DNA of 64,000 nucleotides from Metellina segmentata (taxonomy: Eukaryota; Arthropoda; Arachnida; Araneae; Tetragnathidae): NCBI GenBank assembly GCA_947359465.1, contig OX375877.1, forward strand, positions 68,488,698 to 68,552,697. The letters are read 5' to 3'. The notes below the pieces were generated by a model. The model had not been told where the DNA came from. It worked only from the letters and a program-made list of their open reading frames with translations, and did not search any database. Within the stretch, counting starts at the first letter, position 1, and every line of letters begins with the position of its first letter. This document shows positions 31,869 through 42,904 of this stretch, piece by piece. Position numbers and translations under genes: made by a program.

Positions 31869-33269
31869 TGGAATTTTAATACATACAATTTTATAGTAAG
31901 GATTATACCTATAAAAAGTTTCAAGGAAATCAAGAAACACGGATCTACAAAAAACTGTTTGAAATTAGAAAAAAGTTGAAATCTGAAAAAGTATTTATAG
32001 GAAGATCTCTGCTTGAATAATGTTTCATGTTCATATAACTCTGTTAGATATTATATGAATCCAAAAAATCCATTTTGCAATCTAGTATTGGTTATCCTCA
32101 CTTAATTTTTGAAATGGGGAAAAAAAAAAAAAAAAAACGAATTTGGAATCGATTTGGTTAGTTTGCTATTTCATTTGTCAAGAAGGCTAAAATAGTTAAG
32201 GGGTAACGCGTTTTGAAATAATACTTTTCCGATATTTTTCAAGAACTAAAAGCAAAATAACGTTAAAATTGAATGTGGAATAAATGTATAAATGACTACT
32301 GAGTAGGGGTAAGTAAAAGCATTGTTCTTGAAATTTCCATAAACTGTGGTTGAATTTCTTGGTTTTTTCAATTCATGGAGAAGCACCCTCGAAAAGAATT
32401 CGCTGCTTCTGTTTTTCATGTTTGCTAAGCATCCGTTCGCTCTCGGGAGTCTGGTACAGGAGTAGTTTCCTGTACTTTAAATTGTTTTGCACATGAAACA
32501 TACACTCGGAAAATGTGTAATCAGTCTTTGAGCTATTGGAGAAGTTCTTGTTTTTTCGGTGAAGAAAAAGGATGGAAAACGTTCGTTCAGCAGTAAAACA
32601 GTCTTTTAGGGGACAATTTTTGTTTTAAATTTCGATTCTTTTTTATCTTTTGATTTAAAAAAAATTTCAATCTTTTTCAGGTTTATTCGCTTTGTGATTA
32701 GTAATAGCGAGTCTTGTGGTTCAACGGGCTAATGAATTTGAAGCACCCGCAGACGATAAACACAGATATATTTTAAAATTAATTCATTCTTAAAATTTGA
32801 GAGCACGCACTAGAGAGTTTGCAATGTTTGCAGAAGAACCGGCAAATTCGGTCGCCGTTTCCATAGCAACAGACGAATATGAAAGTATTAAAAAGTGCTA
32901 TTACAACACACAACACGGAACAAACAAGACGGAAGCTAAAAACATTTAAATTATGAGGAGATTTCCTCTGAATTCTAACAATATGTTATGCTAAAATATT
33001 TCCTTTTTTTATGTGGAAAGGAGAAGTTTTGACATTAAAAAAAATTTTGTTTTTATTTACACTATATTTCCGTGTATGAACCGAGCATATTTGGAACGTT
33101 TCCTAAAGCTAAAGTACTGGGGTCGGCTTATATACGGATACGCAAATCTCGCAAAAAAAGGCAATTTTCCGTTACTCGGACGCATGCGTTAAATATCGTA
33201 ATGGGAAGGGAACCTTCAATTAACGTTGTACTAGAGGTCCAGAATCAATCCAGCATCGATCTATATGGG
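31869..33269. other. AT-rich stretch, nothing recognised
   Basis: It contains homopolymer runs (A run near 32120). No coding region or terminal repeats are supported. Confidence 0.35.
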
Positions 33270-33393
33270 GATGGATTGTGAAGCAATCCCCTCATTGTTG
33301 AAAAATATAGTTCGCAAAGTGAACTAAATATGCTTGCGTAGCAATCATCGGGGGTTGACTAGTGATAGCGAGCTGGGGGGTGGAGCCCCTTAG
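33270..33393 (+). mobile_element. Possible Helitron 3' end
   Basis: GAAGCAATCCCCTCATTG, GCAATCATCGGGGGTTGAC and TAGCGAGCTGGGGGGTGGAG lead to CCCCTTAG followed by T. This resembles the hairpin and CTAG/T end of the Helitron at 52585-53191, with a degenerate last tetranucleotide. Confidence 0.5.
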
Positions 33394-33713
33394 TAAATTT
33401 AAATAAATGTTTACAGTTCTCTGTTTAAAATGATGCATTATTTATGGAGATACATTGAGTAGAAGTATTTTAAATAGTTTTTTAGTACCTCAAAATATCT
33501 ACTTTTTTCCAAAATTTTTTTTGTAAAGTCTATTCTAGTGATTATAAAAAATTGGTTACGCAAGAGTGTAAGATATACCCTATAACATATTTTAACACAG
33601 GCATTTTTTTCTATCTGCTCAGAAAAGTTCATTTTGTTTGTTAAAAATAATAAAAATAGGTCATTTAAAAAAAAAAAAGAGACCTGAAGAAAAAACAATC
33701 AAAACTTCAAACC

Positions 33714-33930
33714 ATTCCTTTCTTTCCATTCCGACTTCCAAAAAGCCGCCCGGTATAAATTAACCAACAGTTCCCAGTTCACCCTTTAGTTTGGTTAACC
33801 GGGTTTGTACTGTATTCGGATTAGGGCCCCAGAGCCCTCCCCTCGGTACGCCTCTATGCCTATACATAATACTCAACTATTCCTTTTTTTCATTCCGACT
33901 TCCGAAAAGCCGTCCGGTATAAATTAACTC
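33714..33930. repeat. Direct repeat pair, about 52 bp
   Basis: A phrase with CATTCCGACTTCC and CCGGTATAAATTAAC occurs at about 33714-33766 and again at 33878-33930, 164 bp apart. The sequence between is not repeated. Confidence 0.6.
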
Positions 33931-34640
33931 CCCCGAACACTGCAATATGTCTTGGTCAAGACCGTCAAAAGCGAGCACAGATCTGCAGCGTCAGAAATCA
34001 CCCTGCCCTCGATGTCACATGCAGCGATAGGGTCGTCAAAGTTCGGGACTCTTGACGTGAGAAAAAGGGGGGTGATTCCAGAGTCATTTTTATCTGAGTC
34101 TAGCGTGTCTGGAAGCGCCTGGAAGCTCATCCATTATACGGAGAGGAGTTGATCTCCGACCTGCTTTTGCTCCTGCGCTTTTCAGGGATTTCTTTCTCCC
34201 GAATCCGGGAGATTCTCCGACATGACAGCTTTGGGGAGACGATTCCTGTTATTTTTTGCTCCTCCGGAGGAAATGGGTCTATTTTCTGTGAGGGGTGACG
34301 TTAAATTGAATCGGACCAGATCTCTAGTAATTCCTTTTTGGCGCGAGCGTAGAGTCCTTATCGAGAGAAAACTGGGGCAACTCTTGAAGTGGAGATTTTA
34401 TTTGTTTTTCATTTAAAGCCAAACGGTTTTATGTTGAGGCGGGGAGGTGGAGTTGTGTTCCAGAGTGTGAATGTCTAGAGGGGTGTGGCATTTCAGAAAT
34501 GGTTTCAAATTTTGTGGTTTTTCTTGGATTTTTTCTCTGTAAATGGTTTATGTATCTTTTTACTTTGTAGAATGGTTGAAAGGAATAATTACTTTTGTGG
34601 TGATGCATTAAGATCCTTTCCATTATAGACCCTCGGGGCA
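33931..34640. other. Nothing recognised
   Basis: Short frames on both strands have no domain. At about 34645-34720 a weak repeat D trace (GGGCATCACAACCCCGGGGG) appears. Confidence 0.3.
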
Positions 34641-34741
34641 TATCTTTAGGTGTCTACGGGCATCACAACCCCGGGGGATCTTTACTCCTTATCATTTTTA
34701 CCCTCATCAACCCTTTTTGTTTTTGTTTTCTTCGTTCCTCT

Positions 34742-34992
34742 TTGTGGGCGGTTCAGTGGGAATGCTCACTGAGCTTGCCAAACCTTCGAGATGTAGGCGG
34801 AGCAGGTTCGATTCCTGTCAGTGCTCCCTGGTGTATTTCTCTGTTCTGTGCCAGTAAAACCTTCATTGTCTATGTCTATTACGTGCATGTCTATTACTTG
34901 ATATTGCTTATCTTGTGTCACGCACAGCATGGACCTTGTGCCTTTAAATGGTGCCCAAATATGGCCTTTGTGCCATAAAATTCTCAAACAAC
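34742..34992 (+). repeat. SINE family C, full order
   Basis: A head with TTCAGTGGGAATGCTCACTG and GGTTCGATTCCTGTCAG, the middle GTATTTCTCTGTTCTGTGCC and AGTAAAACC, and a tail with CCAAATATGGCC and CCATAAAA are all present. A short internal duplication of the CATGTCTATTAC phrase occurs near 34870-34895. Confidence 0.8.
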
Positions 34993-35009
34993 CATCCTCC
35001 CTCATTGTG

Positions 35010-35191
35010 TCAAGTTCCTGGTTCGAATCCGGGCGAGTGCATGGATGTAAGCGTTATGGCTGGTGCACCTTAAATCTGTCATAGCCGAAAGTGTGGAAGT
35101 TTGGAGAGTGGGTTGCCAGCTCGGGTGTTGCCTCGTCATCTGACAGTTGTCCGAAATTACGTGGTGTTGTCCTCGATTCTTTCCCTTTGGG
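35010..35191 (+). repeat. SINE family A, interrupted by a hAT element
   Basis: B-box region GGTTCGAATCCGGG, then a shortened body to CGATTCTTTCCCTTTGGG. At 35192 the hAT terminus begins inside the normally continuous CCCTTAAGGG block. Confidence 0.75.
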
Positions 35192-36290
35192 CAGGTGTTC
35201 CCAAAGTGTGTGCCGCGGCACCCTGACGTGCCACGTAGAGAGAGGAGGGGTGCCGCGAAGCGCCCATGATCTCTAATCTAATCTATTGCCGAGCAAAAGA
35301 AAAAAAATGTCAATGTCACCCATCATAAACTAGTTCAGTCCCCAACTGTCGGAGGGCGCCCGCAGGTTCTGATTCGCCGCAAAGCCCCGGTTTTTTAGTG
35401 GACCCACTGCATCATCCACAGAGATGCCATGCACTGAATCTCGTCGTAGAATGTGTAATAAAGATGGTTAACTACATAAAAACTAGGCCACTTAAGGCCT
35501 GATTTTTCAAAAAACTATGCGAGGATTTGGGGGCCGTGCATGTCTCTAATCAACTACTGCAGCTCGCGTTGGCACTCACGTGGCGAGGTACTGTATCGTA
35601 CCTTTGAATTGCGAGAAGAAATTTACAATTTCCCGATAGAAAATGATCACGAGAACGCCAACAATTTCGCGGATCCAAAGTTTCTGTTGAAACTGGTATA
35701 CTTGAGCGACATTAAAAAAAATAAATGCGTTGAATGTTTCCTAACAGCGCTGTATATTGAAGCTAATCGAGTGGATTTCAGCATTCAGGAAAACACTACA
35801 GACGTGAAAAAGAAACATGAGTGATAATGGAGGCAAGGATTGTTTTCCTGTATAGCAGCAGTACATGGTTCGTAGTGGAGTTAAGGTTTCACATAGTTTG
35901 CTGACACTTTTCACAGAGCACTTATCACAACTAACTGATTGATTCGCAGAAGACCTAAGCCAGAAGATTGCTTGGATCCAAGATACATTCCGTGCTGAAG
36001 TTTCACAAGCAGAAAATATAATTGATGTATCGAGCGATAACAACCTGAAAGCAAAATTCGCTTGTTAGAATTTGAGGAAGTTTTGGATATCTGTAAAAAA
36101 TGAGTATTCCATTCAAAGCGCAAAAGCTATAAGGTTTCTCATTCCCTTTGCGACTTCATATGAAGCTGGATTTTCAGCAGTTGCTATTATAAAGAGCAAA
36201 TATTGTTCGAAAACTAATGTCGAAAAAGAAATGCGAGTTGTTGTATCGAGCTTAATTCCACGATTCGAAAAATTGTGTAGTGAGTAGCGG
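35192..36290 (+). mobile_element. hAT element, right end missing
   Basis: The left end CAGGTGTTCCCAAAGTGTG, followed by CGCGGCACCC, is a typical hAT terminus. No complementary right end is found up to 36530, so the element is truncated on that side. Its transposase remnant is described separately. Confidence 0.75.
35540..36287 (+). pseudogene. hAT transposase remnant (ZBED/SCAND3-like type)
   Basis: 35540-35824 contains a segment like SRGEVLYRTFELREEIYNF followed by DPKFLLKLVYLSDI, matching the middle of vertebrate/arthropod hAT proteins with the order W/HSRGKVL...LRDE...LAYLSDIF. The C-terminal part (36072-36287) has FWISVKNEYSIQSAKAIRFL and EAGFSAVAIIKSKY, the dimerisation region. The frames in between disagree and the N-terminus is absent. 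It is not functional. Confidence 0.8.
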
Positions 36291-36533
36291 GCACACCCTT
36301 CGCACTAAACATATACCTATATACATAACATATAACACATATACCTCCAAAAGCATGTTGAAGGTAATATTTGTTTCATTTATATTTTCACCTACCCATG
36401 TTTTCCTATTAAGTACAATTCAAGTATTCATGTGAATTTTAAATACGAGTCGTATTAAGTATGTTTGTTCTTACCACTTCTCTAATTTTTCTTCTTCACA
36501 ATCATACAAATATAAAATATACACATACACATC

Positions 36534-37834
36534 CAAGGGGTGTTCAAATAAAAAGGTACGAAACGTCGTAACAACGTAGCCGTTAACATATTTGCCTATG
36601 TCGCTTTGGGTGAACGTAGCGAGACATCTAGGGATGCGATTGGAATCTCCGGCGTGGATCGGAGTATGCGCGGGAGGCCGCATGCGCAGGAGAGAGCAGA
36701 GGCTCTTATAAAGAGCACCGTCCAATTGACGCAGCAGTGCGTGTAAGGACCGAATGGCGTTCACATTGCAAAGTTAGACGATTGATGAGCAACGAGGCGT
36801 TATCCGATTTCTGACAGCGGAAGGTGTTAAATCGGCCGTTATTCATCGCCGAATGGTGGCCGTATACGGGGAAGACTGTGTCCGACAAGTCACTGAGAAA
36901 ATGAAGTGTCCGTTTTCGTGCAGGCTGTGAGAGTTTGGTTGATGACACGAGACCAGGCCAGGCAAACACAGTCATCGACAAGGTGGACGACCTGGTGAGA
37001 AGTGATCGCCGTGTCACATTGCGAATGTTGGCGGTGAAGGTGGATGTCAGAGTTGGAACTGTGTGGACAATTGTTCACGACAGGTTGCGTTGTCGGAAGG
37101 TGTGTGCGCAGTGGATTCCGAAGCAGATCACCGACCAGCAAAAGAAACTGCGTATGGGGCTAGCACATCAACATTTGTTTCGGTATCATGAAGACCCCGC
37201 TTTCCTGGAGCGAATCGTCACAGGTGATGAGAGCTGGTGCCATCACTACGATCCAGAGACAAAGCGGGACAGCATGCAGTAGAAGCATGCGTCGTCACCT
37301 CCTCCTAAAAAGTTCAAAGCCGTGGCGTCAACAGGGAAGGTGCTGCTCACCGACTTTTTCGACGTAAAAGGTCCGCTACTTGTTGAATTCCTCGAGCACA
37401 GAAGAACCATTAACTCCGATGTGTACTGTGAGACACTCCGAAGCCTACGCAGGTCCATCAAGAACAAAAGACCGGGGCTGCTCACGGAGGGTGTTGTGGT
37501 TCTGCTCCCTGATAACGCGCGTCCACATGTCTCCAGGGTCACTCACACTGAACTGGCCAAGTTCAAGTGGGAACAGCTTGACCATCCGCCCCACAGCCCG
37601 GACATATCGCCCTGCGATTTCCATAGGTTTGGTCCCCTGAAAAAACATCTGAAAGGGAATCGCTTCAACTTGGACGACGAACTCAAGGACGCTGTGGAGG
37701 ACTTGGTCTCGTTACGGCCACAGGCTTGTTAATCAATTGGATCGTTGTGCTCCGGCCTATGTTGTAAACTTTGAATAAAATCTTCATTTATACCCACAGT
37801 GTCGTTTCGTACCTTTTCATTTGAACAACCCTTG
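36534..37834 (+). mobile_element. Mariner element, inactive
   Basis: Inverted ends share GTTCAAATRAAAAGGTACGA with its start CAAGGG (36534 onward; complement ending 37834). They flank a mariner-type transposase remnant. TA is clear on the right side; the left flank is mutated. Confidence 0.88.
36754..37780 (+). pseudogene. Mariner transposase with nonsense and frameshift damage
   Basis: The N-terminal region (from ATG 36754) meets a stop within ten codons and then continues as IDEQRGVIRFLTAEGVKSAV. A shift occurs near 36930. From 36935 the frame is open through VTGDESWCHHYDPETKRDSM (first catalytic D) and is cut by TAG at 37280. It resumes directly with KHASSPPPKKFKAV. The second D (LLPDNARPHV) and third acidic position (HSPDISPCDFHRF) are present. 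The C-terminal residues lie in another frame after 37732. Confidence 0.88.
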
Positions 37835-38155
37835 TAGGCTAAGTAAACATTTTAAACAAAAATGCAAAGATATGACGAATTTTTCATCTGTATTTAGTTA
37901 TATAGAACAGCTTTCAAAAATTATCCAAAACAATTTCCTAAAAATCAATTAAAACCAGATGTTCTGGGAACATTTTGCAAGCTGGAAATAATCTCGGAGA
38001 AAAACTCGTTTCTTGTGGTAGACTTGCTCTTGGTCTACTATACCTGATGTTAACTATGTTACCCAGTCGAAAATTAGTTATTTTTGCTTTCCGCACAATT
38101 TGATATAATTAAAAAAAAATAGATTTTCGTGATTTTGAAACCTCAAATATTCACG
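37835..38155. other. AT-rich, nothing recognised
   Basis: No supported feature. Confidence 0.35.
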
Positions 38156-38335
38156 CGTGGTGTGGAAATTTGAAGAGTGAGGTGTCAGTTCAGGTTGTTG
38201 ACCTCGTCACCTGACCTTGATTCAAAATTACGCGGTTTTGTCCTTTGTCTTAAAGCCCTTAGGAATTGATCCCGAACCATCGCCAATAGCCCGCTGTGTG
38301 GCTCTAGCGCGACGTTAATTAACTGCCTACCCCTT
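38156..38335 (+). repeat. SINE A/B 3' half
   Basis: GTGGAAATTTGAAGAGTGAG, GATCCCGAACCATCGCCAAT and GCGACGTTAATTAACTGCC follow the shared body order. The ACTGCC tail and GCCAAT suggest the B variant. Confidence 0.7.
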
Positions 38336-38878
38336 AATAGCAAAACTGACTGGAGCTAAAAACCAAACCCGCGCCAGAGCGATAGCGTACACAAGGTATT
38401 TAAATATAAAATGGAATTTAAATCTCGAGATCCAACCGAAAATCCAGCTGGCCCCTTTCTCCAGAGAGCTTCACCACCTGGGAAAACAATCGGCGGCGTT
38501 ATCAGTGTCGCCCATGCCCCATTTCTAATTAAGCCTTCCATGCTCAGTCAGCGCACCTGTTTGCTCGGTCGGGATTCAGTATCGGCTAATTGTTAATCAA
38601 GTTCAATTATGGGACTGTAGAAACGGACCCTGCCTCTCGATCGATGGTGTGGATTCTGTAGTCATGGTTTGGGTATACTGTTCACTTCGTAGCGTTTTGT
38701 GTTCTTTGGACACGCGTAAATGGAGAGAGGTGATTCGGGTCCATTTTTGACACCTGTATGCTCTAATTCGTGAGTGGGTAGGACTCGGGTCCCTCGTCAT
38801 CTGACCATGATTAGAAATTAATTTGACCATAACACATAATTAAATCATGACCATAAACTAAAATTGTGTCATGATCAT

Positions 38879-39224
38879 AAAGATAGACTCATAATCGTAA
38901 AGATAGACTGTCATAATCGTAAAGATAGACTGTCATAATCGTAAAGATAGACTGTCATAATCGTAAAAATAGACTGTCATAATCGTAAAAATAGACTGTC
39001 GTAATCGTAAAGATAGACTGTCGTAATCGTAAAGATAGACAGTCGTAATCGTAAAGATAGACTGTCGTAATCGTAAAAATAGACTGTCGTAATCGTAAAA
39101 ATAGACTGTCGTAATCGTAAAAATAGACTGTCGTAATCGTAAAGATAGACTGTCGTAATCGTAAAGATAGACTGTCGTAATCGTAAAGATAGACTGTCGT
39201 AATCGTAAAAATAGACTGTCACAA
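38879..39224 (+). repeat. 22-bp tandem array, about 16 units
   Basis: The unit is GTCRTAATCGTAAARATAGACT. Early units carry TCATAATC and later ones TCGTAATC, and AAAGATAG and AAAAATAG variants alternate in blocks. This indicates expansion in steps. Two 117-aa open frames on the minus strand are simply the translated array. Its right edge abuts a Helitron end. Confidence 0.92.
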
Positions 39225-39826
39225 TCTCTACTATTATAAAAGGAAGTGTTTGTTTGTCTGTTTCGCGTACGCAAAATCCTGACCATCTATGGCACTTACA
39301 GAAATGAGATTTGGCACACAGGTAGTCCAAATTTTTTGCAATTTTTGGGTCCCGGCGAAATTTTAAAATTTAATCTAGAAGATTTTTAAATGAATTTAAT
39401 AGTTTTATTCTCTACCTGGTTGTTCAAACGCGTTTTGTCCGGACGAAAAAAGAAATATCCTAAAATGAACTTTTTATACCCACATGACCTTCTTTTATAT
39501 TTTCGCATGAGATTGTGACGTCACGTAAACTTTCTCTTTTTCAAAAAAAAAAAAAAAAAAAAAAAAAAAGCATATTCTGTACTTTGCGTTAAAAAAAAAG
39601 AAATATTACAGTTCCTATCCCCTTTCGGCGAATGGGAGCAAGAAATAAAAAACATATTGACTGGGATTCTTAAGTTTTTTCCCGTAAAATCGGAATCGCT
39701 AAAGATAGATGGAAAATTTCAACGGATTTGAAATCTGCGGAAAATTTTACACCAGAGTAATACCTTACATCACACAAACCAACACCACGGGCACGGGCAA
39801 TGCCGGGCTAGCCACGCAGTGGCTAA
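39225..39826 (+). mobile_element. Non-autonomous Helitron, 602 bp
   Basis: It begins TCTCTACTATTATAAA after an A and ends in a short stem (AGCCACGCAGTGGCT) whose last bases run into CTAA, followed by T. TC start, CTRR end, 3' hairpin, A/T insertion and no target duplication are the Helitron pattern. There is no Rep/helicase coding, and a long A run lies near 39542-39569. Confidence 0.75.
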
Positions 39827-39871
39827 TCATATATAAATATAGACTGTCCTAATTCTCTCCAAGCAAACAAC

Positions 39872-39997
39872 TCCTCTGACCATGGTTGAAAATTAACAAG
39901 GCGTCTTCGGATCTCTCCCTTCGGGTTTGATGTCGATCCTTGGCCAATAAGCTCGTTGTATTTCTCCAGATGAACGTTAATCCATTTACCAACCAAC
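39872..39997 (+). repeat. SINE A/B 3' third
   Basis: CTGACCATGGTTGAAAATTA, CTTCGGATCTCTCCCTTCGG and CCAATAAGCTCGTTGTATTT are recognisable. The tail has changed to GAACGTTAATCC. Confidence 0.65.
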
Positions 39998-41084
39998 AGG
40001 AGATACAGCTCATCAACTGATCCAATACGAATTGAATATTTATTCGCGAAAATATTCCTAACCCTTGACTCATTCGATTTGTATTTTCGATACTGCCGAA
40101 ATGTGAATACTTGTGTAAACTGCCATTACTCAGTAAAGTGTAAAATTCGAAGAGGGTATTCGTTGCCGTGGTTACCGCTTCGTCGATACGCGGATTCGAA
40201 TGTTGTCAATATGCCCCGCGTAATATAGCTACTTGACCCGTCAATAACTAGGATTACGTCGTCTTAAATGGGGTGCGATGATTTTCTGGAAATGTATTCC
40301 TTCGAAGGGCTACTTGGGGGAAATTGCGTGTGAGTTAACTGGGAGAGTCGATTTCGTAAGTTGGGTTGAAGTAAGATGGATTCTAGAGCTCTTATTGGAT
40401 GAGGCAGATGTTATAAATCGGGACTTAATAGGGAATAATTCAAGGTGAGAGCTGTAGACATTTTGTATTGGAAATGTGTTTGTTCATTATGTTGATAAGC
40501 CGACCAACCGTTATAGTGGTTAAGGTGTTAGCCTCTAGATCGGAAGGTTCCTGGTTCGAATCCGTGTCCGGGCCAGGGCCATATTTCTAAATAGGCTAAG
40601 TAGGCTGCAGCCTAGAGCGGCAAAATTTTCAGGGGCGGCAGTTTGGCAATTTATTCAAAAGTTGAAATGAAGTATTTCAGACGTTAACAATATTTTCCGT
40701 ACGAATTTAAGAATACATGTAACTTAAAAATATGTTTTAGTCCCCTTCTACATAGCCTACTTTCTAAAAAACTATAACATAATACAAATTCACAGCACGT
40801 AATATTGTATTATAACTTTCTTGTAGTGCAATCTAATTTGATTTGACAACACTGGCACAAGCGCAGCGATTTGATCTGACAACACTGTAGCCGATCTGGT
40901 AACACTGTTGGTGGAAGGCCCAGTGGCTCCGCTGTCAGTAGTGTAGTATCAGTCTAGTCTGTCTGAGTCTGACGCTGTCATTCATGTCTATCGGTGATCG
41001 GTGTGCACAACGGGATCGTTGATGATTGTGTTGAGCCAGGCGTGTTACGTGTAGTTCGCTACGATTTTGCCTTATAGTTTAGAG

Positions 41085-42130
41085 CAGGGATAGGCAAACT
41101 TTTTCGGTCGCGGGCCAAAAATCGAAAAAAAAAAGTTTGGCGGGCCAAGATAAATTTTTCTAAAATTTTAAAAACAATATACAAGTATTACAATTTAAAT
41201 ATGTTAATGAGATGAATGAAATCGCGATTTCATTTTTAAAAGTTCCTTATATTGAGGTTCGAAGTGAGATGTACTGATTATAAGGAACGATTCTAAATGC
41301 GCATCTGTCAGTCTACTTCTGAAATAATTCTTTCTAAGGTTCATAGTTGAAAACACTTGTTCAATATTTAAGATGAAGCAAACATAGCACTGATTTTCTG
41401 GGCGTGAGATATTAAATTTGGGAAACTTACTTTCGATAATGATTTGTAAAACTCTAACTTTGGCATATTTAGAAACAACTGCTTGAGAGGATTGTTAGAT
41501 TGCAACTCAATTAATTCAAGCTGTAAATCTGACCTCACTGCTTCACAATTTACGTTGAAAGGCATGGTAAAAATATCCAATTTTGTTTGAATGACACTGA
41601 AATCTTGAAATCTGCGTTCGAACTCAAAATGCAGTTTTTTCAAGCCATCTTCATAATTCTTAAGTTTCTCTTCATTTACTGAGGGTATTGAATTTAACCT
41701 CGAGAAATGAGACAGGTCGTTCTTAGCTAGCTACCCAGCAAACAGATAAAGTTTTAGTTTAAAAGCTTTGAGATGGGCCCAGATATCGTCGATAAATTGA
41801 TTTTCCCTTTACAGCTTGACATTCAAGTTGCTCATATGACAAAGAAAATCTGTGAAAAATGCAAAGTCCGAAAGCCATTCTGTATCTTCTAACATTTTGC
41901 ACACCGCAGAACACTGTTTCTCGTGGAAGAACGACACAAAGTCGTCTTTCAGCTGCCAAACTCGCTCGAAAACACATCCTGCACTAAGCCACCTTACTTT
42001 CGTGTAATACAATACATCAGAGTAATCAGATTGCTCGGACTGAAGAAAATCTCGAAATTCTATCCGCGGGCCGGATAAAACCTTCTGGGGGGCCGGAGTT
42101 GGCCCGCGGGCCGTAGTTTGCCCATCCCTG
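41085..42130 (-). mobile_element. Inner hAT element nested in the outer hAT
   Basis: Ends CAGGGATAGGCAAACT and, complemented, CAGGGATGGGCAAACT. A perfect 8-bp duplication GTTTAGAG (41077-41084, 42131-42138) flanks it. Subterminal GCGGGCC motifs lie next to both ends. It contains decayed transposase coding on the minus strand. Confidence 0.93.
41368..42020 (-). pseudogene. Inner hAT transposase remnant
   Basis: From about 42020 the minus strand reads YYTKVRWLSAGCVFERVWQL, then DTEWLSDFAFFTDFLCHMSN, the middle of a Charlie/GTF2IRD2-like hAT transposase. After frame breaks the segment 41643-41368 continues with FERRFQDFSVIQTKLDIFTM and LEFYKSLSKVSFPNLISHAQ. N-terminal zinc finger and C-terminal dimerisation parts are missing, so the element is internally deleted. 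Confidence 0.82.
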
Positions 42131-42194
42131 GTTTAGAGTATTCCAATACATAACGTACAGTTTTTAACAAGTCGGCTACTCCCTACTAGCTACT

Positions 42195-42380
42195 ATGAGT
42201 GACGATAGGAAGAGACTCAGTGCCGCTGAATACAAAAAACGAACAAAACTGAAACTTCAAGAACAAGAACGTGTTCTGAAACAAACAAAAAAAACTTTAT
42301 ATTTAAAAAATATGAAATCACCAATGAGCTCTATCATTTTGTTGTATAAAACAAATGTATTAAGCAAATATGAACTATAG
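42195..42380 (+). pseudogene. Outer hAT N-terminal transposase fragment
   Basis: A 61-codon frame starts MSDDRKRLSAAEYKKRTKLK. It resembles the N-terminus of ZMYM1-like or DUF4371-type hAT proteins, which begin with a lysine/arginine-rich region before a TTF-type finger. The rest of the protein is absent. Confidence 0.5.
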
Positions 42381-42703
42381 AGGGGGCGGCAAATGGACTT
42401 TAGCCTATAGGCGGCATACTCTTAAATCCGGCCCTGGTCCGGGCATGGATGTTTGTAAGTGTATGGTGTAGAGGCGGCTGGTGCACCTTAAATATGTCGT
42501 GGCCGAAAGTCCTCACGTTGGGTTGGCGTAGAAGTTTGGAGAGTGGGGTGCCAGCTCAGGTGTTGCTTCGTCATCTGACCGTGGTTCAAAATTATGAGGT
42601 GTTGTCCTCGGTGTCTTTCCCTTAAGTGACTGATCCCGGACCGTCGTCAATAGCCCGTTGTGTTGCTCTAGTACGACGTTAACTAAAATTACCATTACCA
42701 TTA

Positions 42704-42903
42704 CCTCACGTTGGGTTGGCGTGGAAGTTTGGAGAATGGGGTGCCAGCTCAGGTGTTGCTTCGTCATCTGACCGTGGTTCAAAATTACGAGGTGTTGTCC
42801 TCGGATCTTCCCTTAAGGGACTGATCCCGGACCGTCGTCAATAGCCCGTTGTGTTGCTCTAGTACGACGTTAACTAAAATTATTAAATTACCAATTACCA
42901 TTA
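42704..42903 (+). repeat. Second, 5'-truncated SINE A directly behind the first
   Basis: It restarts at CCTCACGTTGGGTTGGCGTG right after the first copy's ATTACCATTACC tail and ends with AATTACCAATTACCATTA. The two bodies are very alike, so either a tail-targeted insertion or a local duplication made it. Confidence 0.8.
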
Positions 42904-42904
42904 T

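Larger units (their letters stand above)
40574..42436 (+). mobile_element. Outer hAT element inside the SINE
   Basis: Ends CAGGGCC and GGCCCTG, with related subterminal GGATTT/ATATTT and GGCGGC motifs, are flanked by a perfect 8-bp duplication GTCCGGGC (40566-40573, 42437-42444). The interior retains a short N-terminal transposase piece at 42195. The inner hAT occupies 41085-42130. Confidence 0.9.
40499..42681 (+). repeat. SINE family A split by a hAT insertion
   Basis: The 5' piece (40499-40573, GCCGACCAACCGTTATAGTG through GGTTCGAATCCGTGTCCGGGC) and the 3' piece (42437-42681, from GTCCGGGCATGGATGTTTG) join into one full-length SINE once the intervening hAT and one copy of GTCCGGGC are set aside. 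Confidence 0.9.

Noticed and set aside
36534..37834. Programmed readthrough of the mariner TAG
   Set aside because: The N-terminal part also has a stop and a frameshift, so simple decay explains it better.
38879..39224. CRISPR-like array
   Set aside because: The units are contiguous 22-mers without unique spacers, and the context is eukaryotic.
38933..39330. Two 117-aa minus-strand frames with periodic YDYDSL-type repeats
   Set aside because: They are the translated 22-bp array in two frames. There is no domain or non-repetitive coding sequence.
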